Shown here piece after piece: positions 7,245 to 16,017 of a DNA stretch of 64,000 nt. Position 1 is the first letter of the stretch; every line of letters starts with the position of its first letter. Source of the stretch: Pseudomonas duriflava (GTDB taxonomy: Bacteria; Pseudomonadota; Gammaproteobacteria; Pseudomonadales; Pseudomonadaceae). The notes under the pieces are model-generated. The model worked only from the letters and a program-made list of their open reading frames with translations, had not been told where the DNA came from and ran no database searches. The stretch spans positions 186,001 to 250,000 of the forward strand of contig NZ_VLKY01000007.1 in assembly GCF_007830155.1 (NCBI RefSeq). Direction: 5' to 3'. The position numbers were made by a program, and so were the translations under genes.

Positions 7245-9437
7245 TCACGCCGCAGCTCCTTTTACCCGGGCCGTAATTTTCCAGGCCCTATGGATCTTCG
7301 GATTACGGGCAAAATCAGGATCTAGCGTTTGAGCAGTAATTTCTTCAGTGCTATACCGCGCGACCAAACCGGGATCAAGCTCAAACTTGCGGAAGTTATT
7401 GGAGAAATAAAGCACACCGCCTTTAGCCAAGTGGGCCATTGCCATATCGATCAGCTCGACATGATCGCGCTGTACATCGAACACTCCCTCCATCCGTTTT
7501 GAATTGGAGAACGTCGGAGGATCGATAAAGATCAGATCGTACTCGCCCCGGTCAGCCTCCAACCATTCCATGACGTTGCCCTGTTCAAGGCGGTGCTTGT
7601 CAGAAAACCCGTTCAACGCCAGATTGCGCCGCGCCCAATCCAGATAAGTTCTGGACAGGTCCACGCTCAAGGTGTTTCGTGCCCCCCCTACAGCCGCATG
7701 AACAGTTGCCGCACCGGTATAGCAGAACAGATTCAGGAAACGCTTACCCGCCGCTTCCTGCTGAATACGCAGGCGTAGCGGTCGATGATCGAGGAAAAGA
7801 CCGGTATCAAGGTAGTCGGTCAGGTTGACCAACAGCTTCGCGCCACCCTCCTCGACCTCCATGAACTGCCCTTGTACGGCCTGTCGCTCATACTGCTTTT
7901 TGCCGGTTTGCCGCTCCCGACGCTTTACTGCCACATGGCTCGGGTCGACATTTAACGCTTGAGGAATGGCCGCCAGGGCATCGAGCAAGCGTGCCTGAGC
8001 TTTCTCCGGGTCAATGGATCGCGGCGGCGCATACTCCTGCACATGCACCCAGTCACGATATAGATCCACGGCCACGGCATATTCGGGCATGTCGGCATCG
8101 TACAGGCGGTAACACTCTACGCCGCTCTTGCGCGCCCATTTGCCAAGCTGCTTCAAATTCTTTTGTAGGCGATTGGCGAACATTTGCCCGCCTTCGCTCA
8201 GCTTGGCCGGCTCGGCAGCCACCTGAGCCTCATCACGTGTGTGAGCTGAACGCTGGCCCGTCACGAACTGGCGCGGATCGATATCAAACATGAGTAGCTT
8301 GCAAGGCAAGGCGCCGTTCCAGAACGCGTACTGTTTGTGGCTGCGAATACCCATGCGCTTGCCTAACTCCGGAGCGCCGGTAAACACGCCGGCACGCCAG
8401 TTCAGGCAGCTCATGCGCAAACGCTCACCCAGGTTCTGGTAGAGATAGAGAAGGCTAGCCTCATCACCCAGACGCTCCCCATAAGGCGGATTGCAGATCA
8501 CCAAACCCGTCTGGTTCTTGTCTGGACGCGGTTCGAAAGTTGCCACCTCGCCTTGGTAAACCTTGATCCATTCACTGAGTCCAGCCCGTGCGATATTGTT
8601 ACGCGCCGGCTGGATGAGCCGTGGGTCGGCCTCGTATCCACGGACCCAGAGCGGCGGCTTGGATAACCCTTCGACCGCCCGCGCCTCGGCCTCATCAATC
8701 AGGCGATTCCAGATTGCCGGGACATGGCCCAGCCAGTTCGAGAACCCCCACTGCTCTCGCTTGAGATTAGGTGCAACATCGGCAGCCATCAGGCCCGCCT
8801 CGATCAAAAACGTTCCGACCCCGCACATCGGGTCCGCCAGAGCGCCACCCTCGGCCGCAAGCTGTGGCCAACCGGCACGGATCAGAATAGCCGCAGCCAG
8901 GTTTTCCTTGAGCGGTGCCGCGCCCTGCTGCAAGCGGTAACCGCGCTGATGCAGGCTATGCCCGGACAGGTCCAGGGAAACGGTCGCCTCGTTACGGTCC
9001 ACATGCACATGGACACGCAGATCCGGATTCACCTTGTCGACCGAAGGGCGTAGGCCAGAGGACGTGCGCAGTGTATCTACAATGGCATCCTTGACCTTGA
9101 GCGCACCAAAGTGAGTGTTATCGATGCCAGCACCGCGGCCAGAAAACTCGACAGCCAACGTGCCGGAGGGCTCAAGGTGCTCGGCCCACTCAATTGCACT
9201 TACGCCCTCATATAAGCCCTGGGCATCCTGAACAGGAAAGCGTGACACGACGAGTAATACCCGGTTTGCCAGCCGCGACCATAAACACAGCCGATAGGCC
9301 GTTTCCAATGTACCCTGCCCCCGGACAGCCGATACGTGTGCTCGCGCCTCCGATAGCCCAAGTGCCTGTGCCTCATCGAGCAGTAGCCCATCGAGCCCCT
9401 TTGGGCAAGTTAGAAATAATTCGAATTGATTGGACAT
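7245..9437 (-). CDS. rlmL: Bifunctional 23S rRNA methyltransferase RlmKL (m2G2445 and m7G2069)
   Basis: This fusion enzyme of about 730 residues methylates G2445 (N2) and G2069 (N7) of 23S rRNA. An N-terminal THUMP region is followed by the RlmL methyltransferase (DPMCGVGTFLIEAG and catalytic NPPYGERLG) and the C-terminal RlmK methyltransferase (NLFCYTGAATVHAA and DPPTFSNSKRM). I prefer the ATG at 9437 (MSNQFELFLTCPKG), which matches family N-termini; an in-frame ATG at 9455 would add MSNDDS, and neither has a strong ribosome site. It is divergent from rmf, so two ribosome-related genes share this intergenic region. Confidence 0.93.
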   Translation of the reverse strand: MSNQFELFLTCPKGLDGLLLDEAQALGLSEARAHVSAVRGQGTLETAYRLCLWSRLANRVLLVVSRFPVQDAQGLYEGVSAIEWAEHLEPSGTLAVEFSGRGAGIDNTHFGALKVKDAIVDTLRTSSGLRPSVDKVNPDLRVHVHVDRNEATVSLDLSGHSLHQRGYRLQQGAAPLKENLAAAILIRAGWPQLAAEGGALADPMCGVGTFLIEAGLMAADVAPNLKREQWGFSNWLGHVPAIWNRLIDEAEARAVEGLSKPPLWVRGYEADPRLIQPARNNIARAGLSEWIKVYQGEVATFEPRPDKNQTGLVICNPPYGERLGDEASLLYLYQNLGERLRMSCLNWRAGVFTGAPELGKRMGIRSHKQYAFWNGALPCKLLMFDIDPRQFVTGQRSAHTRDEAQVAAEPAKLSEGGQMFANRLQKNLKQLGKWARKSGVECYRLYDADMPEYAVAVDLYRDWVHVQEYAPPRSIDPEKAQARLLDALAAIPQALNVDPSHVAVKRRERQTGKKQYERQAVQGQFMEVEEGGAKLLVNLTDYLDTGLFLDHRPLRLRIQQEAAGKRFLNLFCYTGAATVHAAVGGARNTLSVDLSRTYLDWARRNLALNGFSDKHRLEQGNVMEWLEADRGEYDLIFIDPPTFSNSKRMEGVFDVQRDHVELIDMAMAHLAKGGVLYFSNNFRKFELDPGLVARYSTEEITAQTLDPDFARNPKIHRAWKITARVKGAAA

Positions 9438-9650
9438 GGAATCGTCATTACTCATGCGGAGCCAGGATAACGCCTGGCAATGTCGAAATAGATTAACCCA
9501 CCCTCCGCATTATTGACGGCGCATATGGGTAAAAGTACTCGCTGAATCAGCGGCCTGCAGACGGGCTTATGGTTAATTTTGATAAACAGACTGTGGTTAT
9601 GCCAAATTGATAATTCACATGTCTGTAACCTTTGGTTAGAACTAATCTCA

Positions 9651-9752
9651 GTCCCGGCCCTAATCCGGCCAGGACGGGACGCGTCACGCCGGCAACGCGT
9701 CCGGGGGCTATGACCCCAGGAATTACTAGTCAACCAGTGAGGGCAATACCCT
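9651..9752 (+). promoter_or_regulatory. Structured rmf 5' leader with ribosome site facing CCCT
   Basis: The 315-base rlmKL-rmf gap holds a structured stretch just ahead of rmf. GTCCCG (9651-9656) can pair with CGGGAC (9675-9680), while the overlapping GGACGCGT (9677-9684) pairs perfectly with ACGCGTCC (9695-9702); the two are mutually exclusive. A third hairpin is GGGG (9704-9707) with CCCC (9714-9717). The Shine-Dalgarno core AGGG (9740-9743) faces CCCT (9749-9752) immediately before the ATG. This suggests translational control of rmf. The rest of the gap presumably carries the two divergent promoters, but no convincing -35/-10 pair was found. Confidence 0.45.
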
Positions 9753-9968
9753 ATGAGAAGACTTAAGCGTGATCCGATGGAACGAGCTTTTCAGCGAGGC
9801 TATCAGCACGGCATTAGTGGGCGATCCCGTGATCTTTGTCCGTTCACCCACCAGCATACCCGTCAGGCCTGGATGAACGGCTGGCGCGAGGGCCGTGGCG
9901 ATCACTGGGATGGCTTCATCGGTACTGCCGGTATTCACCGCTTAAATCAACTCAACGTAGCAGGCTGA
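9753..9968 (+). CDS. rmf: Ribosome modulation factor
   Basis: This 71-residue basic protein has the RMF signature MRRLKRDPMERAFQRGYQ, followed by the GxSGxSRDLCPF and QAWMNGWREGRGDHWDG segments. RMF binds 30S near the anti-Shine-Dalgarno helix and promotes 100S dimers in stationary phase. It is longer than the 55-residue E. coli protein, as usual in pseudomonads. The ribosome site GAGGG sits 9 bases upstream of the ATG and can pair with CCCT next to it. A strong terminator follows. Confidence 0.95.
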   Translation: MRRLKRDPMERAFQRGYQHGISGRSRDLCPFTHQHTRQAWMNGWREGRGDHWDGFIGTAGIHRLNQLNVAG

Positions 9969-10069
9969 TACACACAACATTACATTTAATTGAGCAGGCG
10001 CCTGGCGTCTGTTTACAGACACTGGTAATCAGACCAGCATCGCCTCGATAGAGGCATCGGGCATAGCCC

Positions 10070-10093
10070 AAGGGCTCCTTAAGGAGCCCTTTT
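10070..10093 (+). terminator. Rho-independent terminator after rmf
   Basis: AAGGGCTCC (10070-10078), loop TTAA, GGAGCCCTT (10083-10091), then a run of Ts to 10093. The hairpin contains the pyrD stop codon on the opposite strand, so it could also form at the end of pyrD mRNA, where the T-run is poor. Confidence 0.85.
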
Positions 10094-11107
10094 AATAACG
10101 GAAGCCATTGCATCAACCGATTCTCGGATCAAGGCTGGCCCGCGATAGATAAATCCTGTGTAAATCTGTACCAGACTAGCGCCTGCCGTGATTTTCTCTT
10201 CGGCATGTATGCCTTCTGTAATTCCTCCCGCCGCGATAATGGGGAGACGTCCACCGAGCTCATCCGCCAGAATCCTTACCGTATGCGTACTCTTTTCACG
10301 TACGGGCGCACCCGACAGACCACCCGTTTCGGCCGCAAACGGCAAGTTTTCAACCCCGTCACGACTGAGCGTGGTGTTCGTAGCGATAATGGCATCCATA
10401 CCGGCCTGCTCAATCGCTTGGCCTACCAGCACGATTTCCTCATCGCTCATATCCGGTGCGATCTTGATCGCGATGGGGACGCGCCTGCCATGACGTACCG
10501 CCAAGTCTTCCTGACGCGTACGTAGGGCTTCAAGCAGACGGTTTAGCGAATCGCCAAATTGCAGCGTACGCAGCCCGGGCGTATTCGGTGAACTAACATT
10601 CACCGTTACATAGCTGGCATGCGCATATACTTTTTCCAAGCACAGCAGATAATCATCCGCCGCCTGATCAACAGGCGTGTCGAAGTTTTTCCCTATATTG
10701 ATGCCTAAAATTCCACGGTAGCGAGCAGCCTTGACCCGCTCGATCAAGTGATCAACGCCCAGGTTATTGAAGCCCATGCGATTGATGATGGCTTCCGCCT
10801 GAGGAATCCGGAACAAACGAGGCTGAGGATTGCCCGGCTGCGGCCGAGGAGTCACCGTGCCGACTTCAATGAAGCCGAAACCCAACTGGGAAAACCCGTC
10901 TATCGCCGCACCATTCTTGTCCAACCCTGCAGCTAGCCCTACTGGATTGGCGAACTCCAATCCCATGACGGTAACAGGTAATGACGGTTGACGATTGAAC
11001 AATCCGTTGAGACCCAGGCGTCCACCCGCACCGATCAAGTCGACAGCCAGATCATGGGACGTTTCTGGGGATAAAGAGAACAGAAGGTTGCGAACCGTGG
11101 AGTACAT
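10079..11107 (-). CDS. pyrD: Dihydroorotate dehydrogenase (quinone), class 2
   Basis: This 342-residue FMN enzyme oxidises dihydroorotate to orotate using membrane quinone in pyrimidine synthesis. The N-terminal membrane-association helix ([20 protein letters not shown]), the FMN-site motif [13 protein letters not shown], the catalytic serine in [11 protein letters not shown] and the C-terminal [16 protein letters not shown] are visible. The ATG at 11107 gives the standard class 2 length; an in-frame start at 11197 would add 30 non-conserved residues. It is convergent with rmf, as in other pseudomonads. Confidence 0.95.
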   Translation of the reverse strand: MYSTVRNLLFSLSPETSHDLAVDLIGAGGRLGLNGLFNRQPSLPVTVMGLEFANPVGLAAGLDKNGAAIDGFSQLGFGFIEVGTVTPRPQPGNPQPRLFRIPQAEAIINRMGFNNLGVDHLIERVKAARYRGILGINIGKNFDTPVDQAADDYLLCLEKVYAHASYVTVNVSSPNTPGLRTLQFGDSLNRLLEALRTRQEDLAVRHGRRVPIAIKIAPDMSDEEIVLVGQAIEQAGMDAIIATNTTLSRDGVENLPFAAETGGLSGAPVREKSTHTVRILADELGGRLPIIAAGGITEGIHAEEKITAGASLVQIYTGFIYRGPALIRESVDAMASVIKRAP

Positions 11108-11514
11108 GGCGAGAACTGGTCGGATAAAAGGAACCAAAGAGTATACCGCGACTCGATAAGAAGAGTCTTGCCAGAGACCACGTGAGAATGCAATCACGCT
11201 GTTATTTTAGGAGGATCCGGCTACTCCCAAGGCGATATGTAGTGTTTTTTACTCGAAGCCTGCGTCTTATGACGAGTAGCAGGGGACTATAGTTATTGTT
11301 GAAGCCCTATTTGGTAATTGGTTACGCAATTCTCTTAAAGAAAATTCTAACCGTTCAGCAAAAACTCACTTCGTTGCTGAAAGCATGCCGCATTTGCAGA
11401 ACGTTATTGAATTTTTACGGGGAACGTGAGTCCGATAGCCGTCGCGAACATTGCTTATGAGTGCATCATCTAGTACCTGACGGTTCGCCAGGACAACAGC
11501 CCCAGGGAGGGAAT
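11108..11514. other. Divergent intergenic region pyrD / conserved unknown gene
   Basis: This stretch of about 400 bases has no convincing gene. The part from 11290 to 11420 is clearly more AT-rich than its flanks and presumably holds promoters for both neighbours. An 8-bp inverted repeat, TTCAGCAA (11354-11361) and TTGCTGAA (11374-11381), may be an operator. The frame of the downstream gene is open from a GTG at 11461 but lacks a ribosome site there. Confidence 0.5.
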
Positions 11515-12450
11515 ATGACCCCACGGACCGTTTCAAGCCTGAGTGCGCGCTTTCTAGCATTCACTCAGCGTTTGCGTCTGGGGCAGAACGCTGGTCGCAT
11601 CCTGCACCGCGCCAGCCGCCTAGAGCTCAACTTTACTGCTTTGCCACCTCCCTCAGAAACGGTCTGGTGGGATGAGGGGCTGCCTCTTTATCACCTTATT
11701 GCTTTACCACGCGGCGCGTTGTCAGGTCCAGTCCAGGATGACAAAGCACCTGCTTATGAGTTGCTTAATCAATTAGTACAAACCAGACAGATCAGTTACC
11801 CCAGCTTTGATTTGCGTTGGATCAATGGGCTTTATACTCGTACGCCCATTGCCGCAAGCACACCAATAAGTAGCTTCGAGGAATTGGTGGCCACCCCAGA
11901 ATGCCGGCCTCACGCCCGCATTATCAGCTACCGCGACTTCGAGCGGACTCTTAGCCAAGCCCTTTCTACTGGCCCGCTACCGTTACAATTACGTGAAGCT
12001 AACTGGCGAGGTTCACGCCTGTTTTGGCACGGCCCCGAACAGCATGTCTGCGCCTTTGCCGGTGCGGTAGCTTATGCTCGACTAAGAGGGCTCGAATATC
12101 TGCTCCCTGCTGAGCTGACCAGTTACTACGTTGATCAGAAAGCGGTCGAAACACTTGGCGCAGCTTTTCATGTACTGGCCGTTCACTCTTCAAGCTGGAA
12201 TGAGAGAAGCTTTGTCAAACTGCTTATCGACAATGCTATTCCTTATGCGCGGCTAACCTTACCTAGCGAGGCAGAGCCTCTCGAGTGGTTATTGCTGCCT
12301 CGCCAGTCCCCTCTGAGCGACGCTCTAGGACAAGGTCTACTAATGGCCGGAGCGCCCGACGTGCTAGAGCGGCTCCGCCAGCTTCAACCTGCGAGTGACA
12401 CTTTTCAAACCAGTTTTCCTTTGCCGAACGATAAGTCAGATAACACTTGA
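11515..12450 (+). CDS. Conserved hypothetical protein (possibly DUF6685 family)
   Basis: This soluble protein of about 311 residues has no signal peptide or membrane segment. Visible features are a basic N-terminus (SARFLAFTQRLRLGQNAGRIL), LPRGALSGPVQDDKAPAYELL, a central ISYRDFERTL, and a C-terminal half with YYVDQKAVETLGAAFHVLAVH. I recall similar pseudomonad proteins under DUF6685, but that assignment is from memory. No catalytic motif is evident. The ATG at 11515 follows AGGGAGGG, a strong ribosome site. Its 3' end overlaps the convergent heme oxygenase gene by 15 bases. Function unknown. Confidence 0.7.
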   Translation: MTPRTVSSLSARFLAFTQRLRLGQNAGRILHRASRLELNFTALPPPSETVWWDEGLPLYHLIALPRGALSGPVQDDKAPAYELLNQLVQTRQISYPSFDLRWINGLYTRTPIAASTPISSFEELVATPECRPHARIISYRDFERTLSQALSTGPLPLQLREANWRGSRLFWHGPEQHVCAFAGAVAYARLRGLEYLLPAELTSYYVDQKAVETLGAAFHVLAVHSSSWNERSFVKLLIDNAIPYARLTLPSEAEPLEWLLLPRQSPLSDALGQGLLMAGAPDVLERLRQLQPASDTFQTSFPLPNDKSDNT

Positions 12451-13023
12451 GTCAAGCGGTCGGAACCGCTGGCCTGCTTTGAGAAAAACGGCAAAGGCTT
12501 GAGCCTGTCCCTCAAACACGTCCTGGTCAGGCCATTTTGCCGCCTGGCATTCCAGTTCCTGAAGAAATGCGGGCCAGCTATTATGTCCTCCGCGAGGTAC
12601 GTGGGTAAGGTAGCGCAGAGCCTCGCGTACACGAGAATCCGGACTGGTCGATACTATCCTTGCCAACATTTTGCCGCCCAGCCGAGACCCCTCCAACACG
12701 TAAGCAAAACCCCACTGGGCAGCCTCGCCAGGATAAAGGTCAAGCGGCTCGTAGGATGGCAGTTCGACACCTAGACTAGCCAAATCCTCTGCCAACGCAA
12801 AACGACGACAGCGCTCCGTCCAGTCTGGCACCAATTGCTGTATACCGGCACGCTCAAGCATCTCCTCCAGCGGGAATAAAGCCGAAGCATGGGCAACCAA
12901 AAAAGCCTGGTACCCCTCTCTCTCGGTCAGGCGATACGAAGAAAATACGTCATCAACCTGCTGATGAAGCTCACTACCTGCCTGGCGCAGGCGCTCACGA
13001 AACGATAAAGCTTTGTGATTCAT
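12436..13023 (-). CDS. bphO: Biliverdin-producing heme oxygenase
   Basis: This 195-residue BphO-type heme oxygenase opens heme to biliverdin, the chromophore of bacteriophytochromes. The probable proximal heme ligand is His20 in SELHQQVDDVF, and GSRLGGKML matches the distal-helix glycine motif of the family. It is the last gene of the operon bphP-regulator-hybrid kinase-bphO; its ATG overlaps the kinase stop codon by four bases (ATGA). In many pseudomonads bphO lies upstream of bphP, so the terminal position is a local variation. Confidence 0.93.
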   Translation of the reverse strand: MNHKALSFRERLRQAGSELHQQVDDVFSSYRLTEREGYQAFLVAHASALFPLEEMLERAGIQQLVPDWTERCRRFALAEDLASLGVELPSYEPLDLYPGEAAQWGFAYVLEGSRLGGKMLARIVSTSPDSRVREALRYLTHVPRGGHNSWPAFLQELECQAAKWPDQDVFEGQAQAFAVFLKAGQRFRPLDSSVI

Positions 13024-15506
13024 GACGACTGGACCATCTTAATAGGGCTTGAACCTTTAAGGGCGCTTTGTATCTTGTGGGCCAACTCTTCTTCCCGGAA
13101 GGGCTTGGGCACGATGAAATACAGCCGCTCGTCCAACTCCCCCAACTCGGCATATCCTGTAATAAAGACGACAGGAATATCCCGCTTCCGCTGGCGCAGA
13201 TTTTGTGCAAGTTCGGCGCCGTTCATACCTGGCATGGCAAAGTCAGCCAACAAAAGATCGATATTGGCGTTTCCCTCGAGCTGCGCCAGGGCAGCGAACC
13301 CGTTTTGAGCCTCGATCACTTGATAACCTAGTTCTTTGAGCCAAGTCGATGTCACTTCGCGCACGGCATGGTCATCATCTACCACCAGAATGGTGCGTTG
13401 GGGACCACCGGAAGTATTTTCAGTATCGAACGACTCGTCAGCAAGGCGCTCATCGAGCGGAACGTCAGCCCGGGGTAGAAATACCATGACTTCTGTGCCG
13501 ACACCTTCCTGCGTCTCGATCCGCACTCCGCCTCCCGACTGTTTGGCAAAACCAAAGACTTGTGCCAAGCCGAGTCCCGATCCCTTCCCAACTTCCTTGG
13601 TTGTGAAGAAGGGTTCGAATGCCTTAGCCAGAACTTCGTCACTCATGCCGGTTCCCGAGTCCTTGACCGACAACATTACATAATCACCCGGTTCTGGTTC
13701 TTCAGGACGCGACGGCGGCTGCGTGATAACTTGGTTAGCTGTAGTCACACGTAAAGACCCGCCCACGCTCATGGCATCCCGCGCATTAATCGCAAGGTTG
13801 AGAATAATAAGCTCGATCTGTGTTGGGTCGACCAAGGCATGCCAGAGGCCAGGCTCGAGCGACGTTTCGATCCAGACACTTCCACCCATGGTGCTTTGCA
13901 GCAGCTCAAGCATGCCGTCTACGGTCTCGTTCAACTCAACAGGCTTGGGCGCCAAACGCTGGCGACGCGAGAAAGCCAATAACTGCCCGATAAGCTTGGC
14001 TCCGCGTTCCCCGGCTTCTCGAATGTTTTGCAACCGGTTCGGCAGCTTGTCTAACATCCCGCGGTCAAGGTCGCGGCCCATGAAGGCAGCACTGCTTAAA
14101 ATCACGGTCAACAAATTGTTGAAATCGTGGGCAACACCGGCAGTTAACTGCCCTACTGCTTCCAGGCGCTGCATCTGTTGCAGCGTATCCTCAACCCGCT
14201 CTCGCTCGTTAATCTGTTCACGAAGGTGCCGATTGGCCATCGCCAGCTCTTCCATGGCATCCACTTCAGCCGTGATATCACGACCAGAACCATAGACCTT
14301 TCTATTTTCCGGAACGGCCATCCAAGAGATCCAGCGATAACTGCCATCGCGATGCCGAATGCGATTAACGAAACGATTGGCAATACGTCCTTGCCCTACA
14401 TTTCTGAGCTCCGCCTGCGTGATATTCCGGTCTTCGGTATGTACCAAATCAATAAATAAACTACCGATCAGCAGACTACGATCCCACCCCAACGTTTCTA
14501 CCCAGGCTGGGTTCACCGCTAGAAGTTGGCCTTCTGAATCCGTCACTAGCAAAAGATCACGGGAAAGATCCCAAGTACGGTCACGTTCGCGCGTCCGCTC
14601 TTCTACCCGCTCGCCCAACAAAGCATTAAGCTGCTCAAGCGCTTCGGTAGCGCGCTTCTGCTGGGTAATGTCCATCATTACCCCCATAAAGCGCGTGCAG
14701 ATACCCTCCTCGAAAAAGGCTCTGCCCCGTGCCTCTACCCAGCGAAGCCCACCATCCGGCAACTGGATACGGTATTCGGCACGGTACTCCTGATCGCTGT
14801 TGTGTCTTGTCGCCTGACGGATTGCAGCAAACAGCCCTTGAATATCCTCGGGCTGGCACAACCGGGAAAATACTTCTAGATCGACATGCGCCTGCGGCGG
14901 CAGATCAAACATCGCCTTACAGCGTTCGTCCCACAGTAACTGATTGGTCTCTGGCTGAAACTCCCACATCCCCAAACGTGCCGCATCAATGGCCAGACGA
15001 GAACGGACTTCCAACGTATGCAGCGCTTCCTCGGCCTTGCGCCGCTCGCGTCGCTCATGCACAACGGTCAAGGCACGCTCAACCGACTTTGATAACAACT
15101 CAAGGCTCTGCTTGAGTACGTAATCATTCGCCCCTAGACGCATCATCTCGACAGCATGGGCTTCTCCGAAAATGCCCGAGACAAATATTAAGGGAGTATC
15201 CGGCGATAGCGTACGTGCCAGCTTCAAGGCTTCTGCGCCAGAAAAGCCGGGCAGGATGATGTCCGAAAGAATAATGTCGAACATCTGAGTCGACAGAGCC
15301 TCGGACAGTCCGGCATGATCATGGACAACAACGGGTTCCAGCTTGAATCCATTGCGCTCTAATTCGATGAGGATCAGCTCTACATCGAGCTTACTGTCCT
15401 CGATCAGCAAGACCTTGATACGTTTTGATAAAGGCATATCGCTTCGCCGTGCAGACCCTGAAGGGGTTGCCTCAGGGCATGAAATGAAGCCGTTCAGGTC
15501 AGTCAT
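13020..15506 (-). CDS. REC-PAS-PAS-HisKA-HATPase-REC hybrid histidine kinase
   Basis: This 828-residue soluble sensor kinase has no membrane segments. An N-terminal receiver (about 30-145, phospho-acceptor Asp82 in LSDIILPG) is followed by a PAS domain (about 165-285), a second PAS domain (about 310-415), a HisKA H-box with His459 in GVAHDFNNLL, a HATPase domain with GSGLGLAQVFGF, and a C-terminal receiver (about 704-820, Asp755 in LADFAMPG). Having receivers at both ends suggests it takes phosphate from another kinase and has its own output. The start could instead be the ATG at 15437 (MPLSKRIKVLL), directly before the receiver; neither start has a good ribosome site. It lies inside the phytochrome operon. 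Confidence 0.88.
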   Translation of the reverse strand: MTDLNGFISCPEATPSGSARRSDMPLSKRIKVLLIEDSKLDVELILIELERNGFKLEPVVVHDHAGLSEALSTQMFDIILSDIILPGFSGAEALKLARTLSPDTPLIFVSGIFGEAHAVEMMRLGANDYVLKQSLELLSKSVERALTVVHERRERRKAEEALHTLEVRSRLAIDAARLGMWEFQPETNQLLWDERCKAMFDLPPQAHVDLEVFSRLCQPEDIQGLFAAIRQATRHNSDQEYRAEYRIQLPDGGLRWVEARGRAFFEEGICTRFMGVMMDITQQKRATEALEQLNALLGERVEERTRERDRTWDLSRDLLLVTDSEGQLLAVNPAWVETLGWDRSLLIGSLFIDLVHTEDRNITQAELRNVGQGRIANRFVNRIRHRDGSYRWISWMAVPENRKVYGSGRDITAEVDAMEELAMANRHLREQINERERVEDTLQQMQRLEAVGQLTAGVAHDFNNLLTVILSSAAFMGRDLDRGMLDKLPNRLQNIREAGERGAKLIGQLLAFSRRQRLAPKPVELNETVDGMLELLQSTMGGSVWIETSLEPGLWHALVDPTQIELIILNLAINARDAMSVGGSLRVTTANQVITQPPSRPEEPEPGDYVMLSVKDSGTGMSDEVLAKAFEPFFTTKEVGKGSGLGLAQVFGFAKQSGGGVRIETQEGVGTEVMVFLPRADVPLDERLADESFDTENTSGGPQRTILVVDDDHAVREVTSTWLKELGYQVIEAQNGFAALAQLEGNANIDLLLADFAMPGMNGAELAQNLRQRKRDIPVVFITGYAELGELDERLYFIVPKPFREEELAHKIQSALKGSSPIKMVQSS

Positions 15507-15543
15507 GGTGGCAGGTTTGATAACAACCTCACTACAGGCTGGT

Positions 15544-16017
15544 TTAATTGGCCGGACGACGCGTCAACCGGAACGAGCCGGGTGGCGGTTCATTCAAAAC
15601 AGCCCAGAAGATACCGAGATCGCTGATTGCCGAGACGAAATCGCGAAATTCGACAGGCTTGACCACATAAGCGTTCACCCCGAGCTCATAAGCCCGCTCG
15701 AGATCAGGCTCCTCCCTTGAGGATGTCAGCATGACGACTGGAACACTGCGCAGACTCAAGCTTTCACGCACATTTTTAAGGACCTCGAGCCCATCCACCT
15801 TGGGCAGTTTGAGGTCTAAAAGCATCACAGCGGGGTTACCTTCGGCACGGCTGGCATAAGCGCCACGACGATGAAGATAGTCCAGTGCCTCGGCACCGTC
15901 GCGTACCACTATAACTTCATTAGCCAACTGGCTACGTTCAAGCGCAACCAGCGTCAGCTCCAGATCGTGTGGATTATCCTCGATCAGCAGGATCGGCTTA
16001 AGCATGGGAGGCCTCAA
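15544..16017 (-). CDS. Single-domain Rcp1-like response regulator
   Basis: This receiver-only protein of 157 residues has acidic pocket residues in LLIEDNPHD, phospho-acceptor Asp68 in VMLLDLKLP, a switch Ser/Thr in VVMLTSS and Lys in VVKPVEF. The Rcp1 type, with its YLHRRG insertion and C-terminal extension, is the usual partner of phytochrome kinases. Its ATG overlaps the bphP stop (ATGA), giving translational coupling; an internal ATG at 16005 is also possible. With no output domain it probably shuttles phosphate or acts by protein contact; the kinase encoded next is an obvious partner. Confidence 0.9.
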   Translation of the reverse strand: MRPPMLKPILLIEDNPHDLELTLVALERSQLANEVIVVRDGAEALDYLHRRGAYASRAEGNPAVMLLDLKLPKVDGLEVLKNVRESLSLRSVPVVMLTSSREEPDLERAYELGVNAYVVKPVEFRDFVSAISDLGIFWAVLNEPPPGSFRLTRRPAN

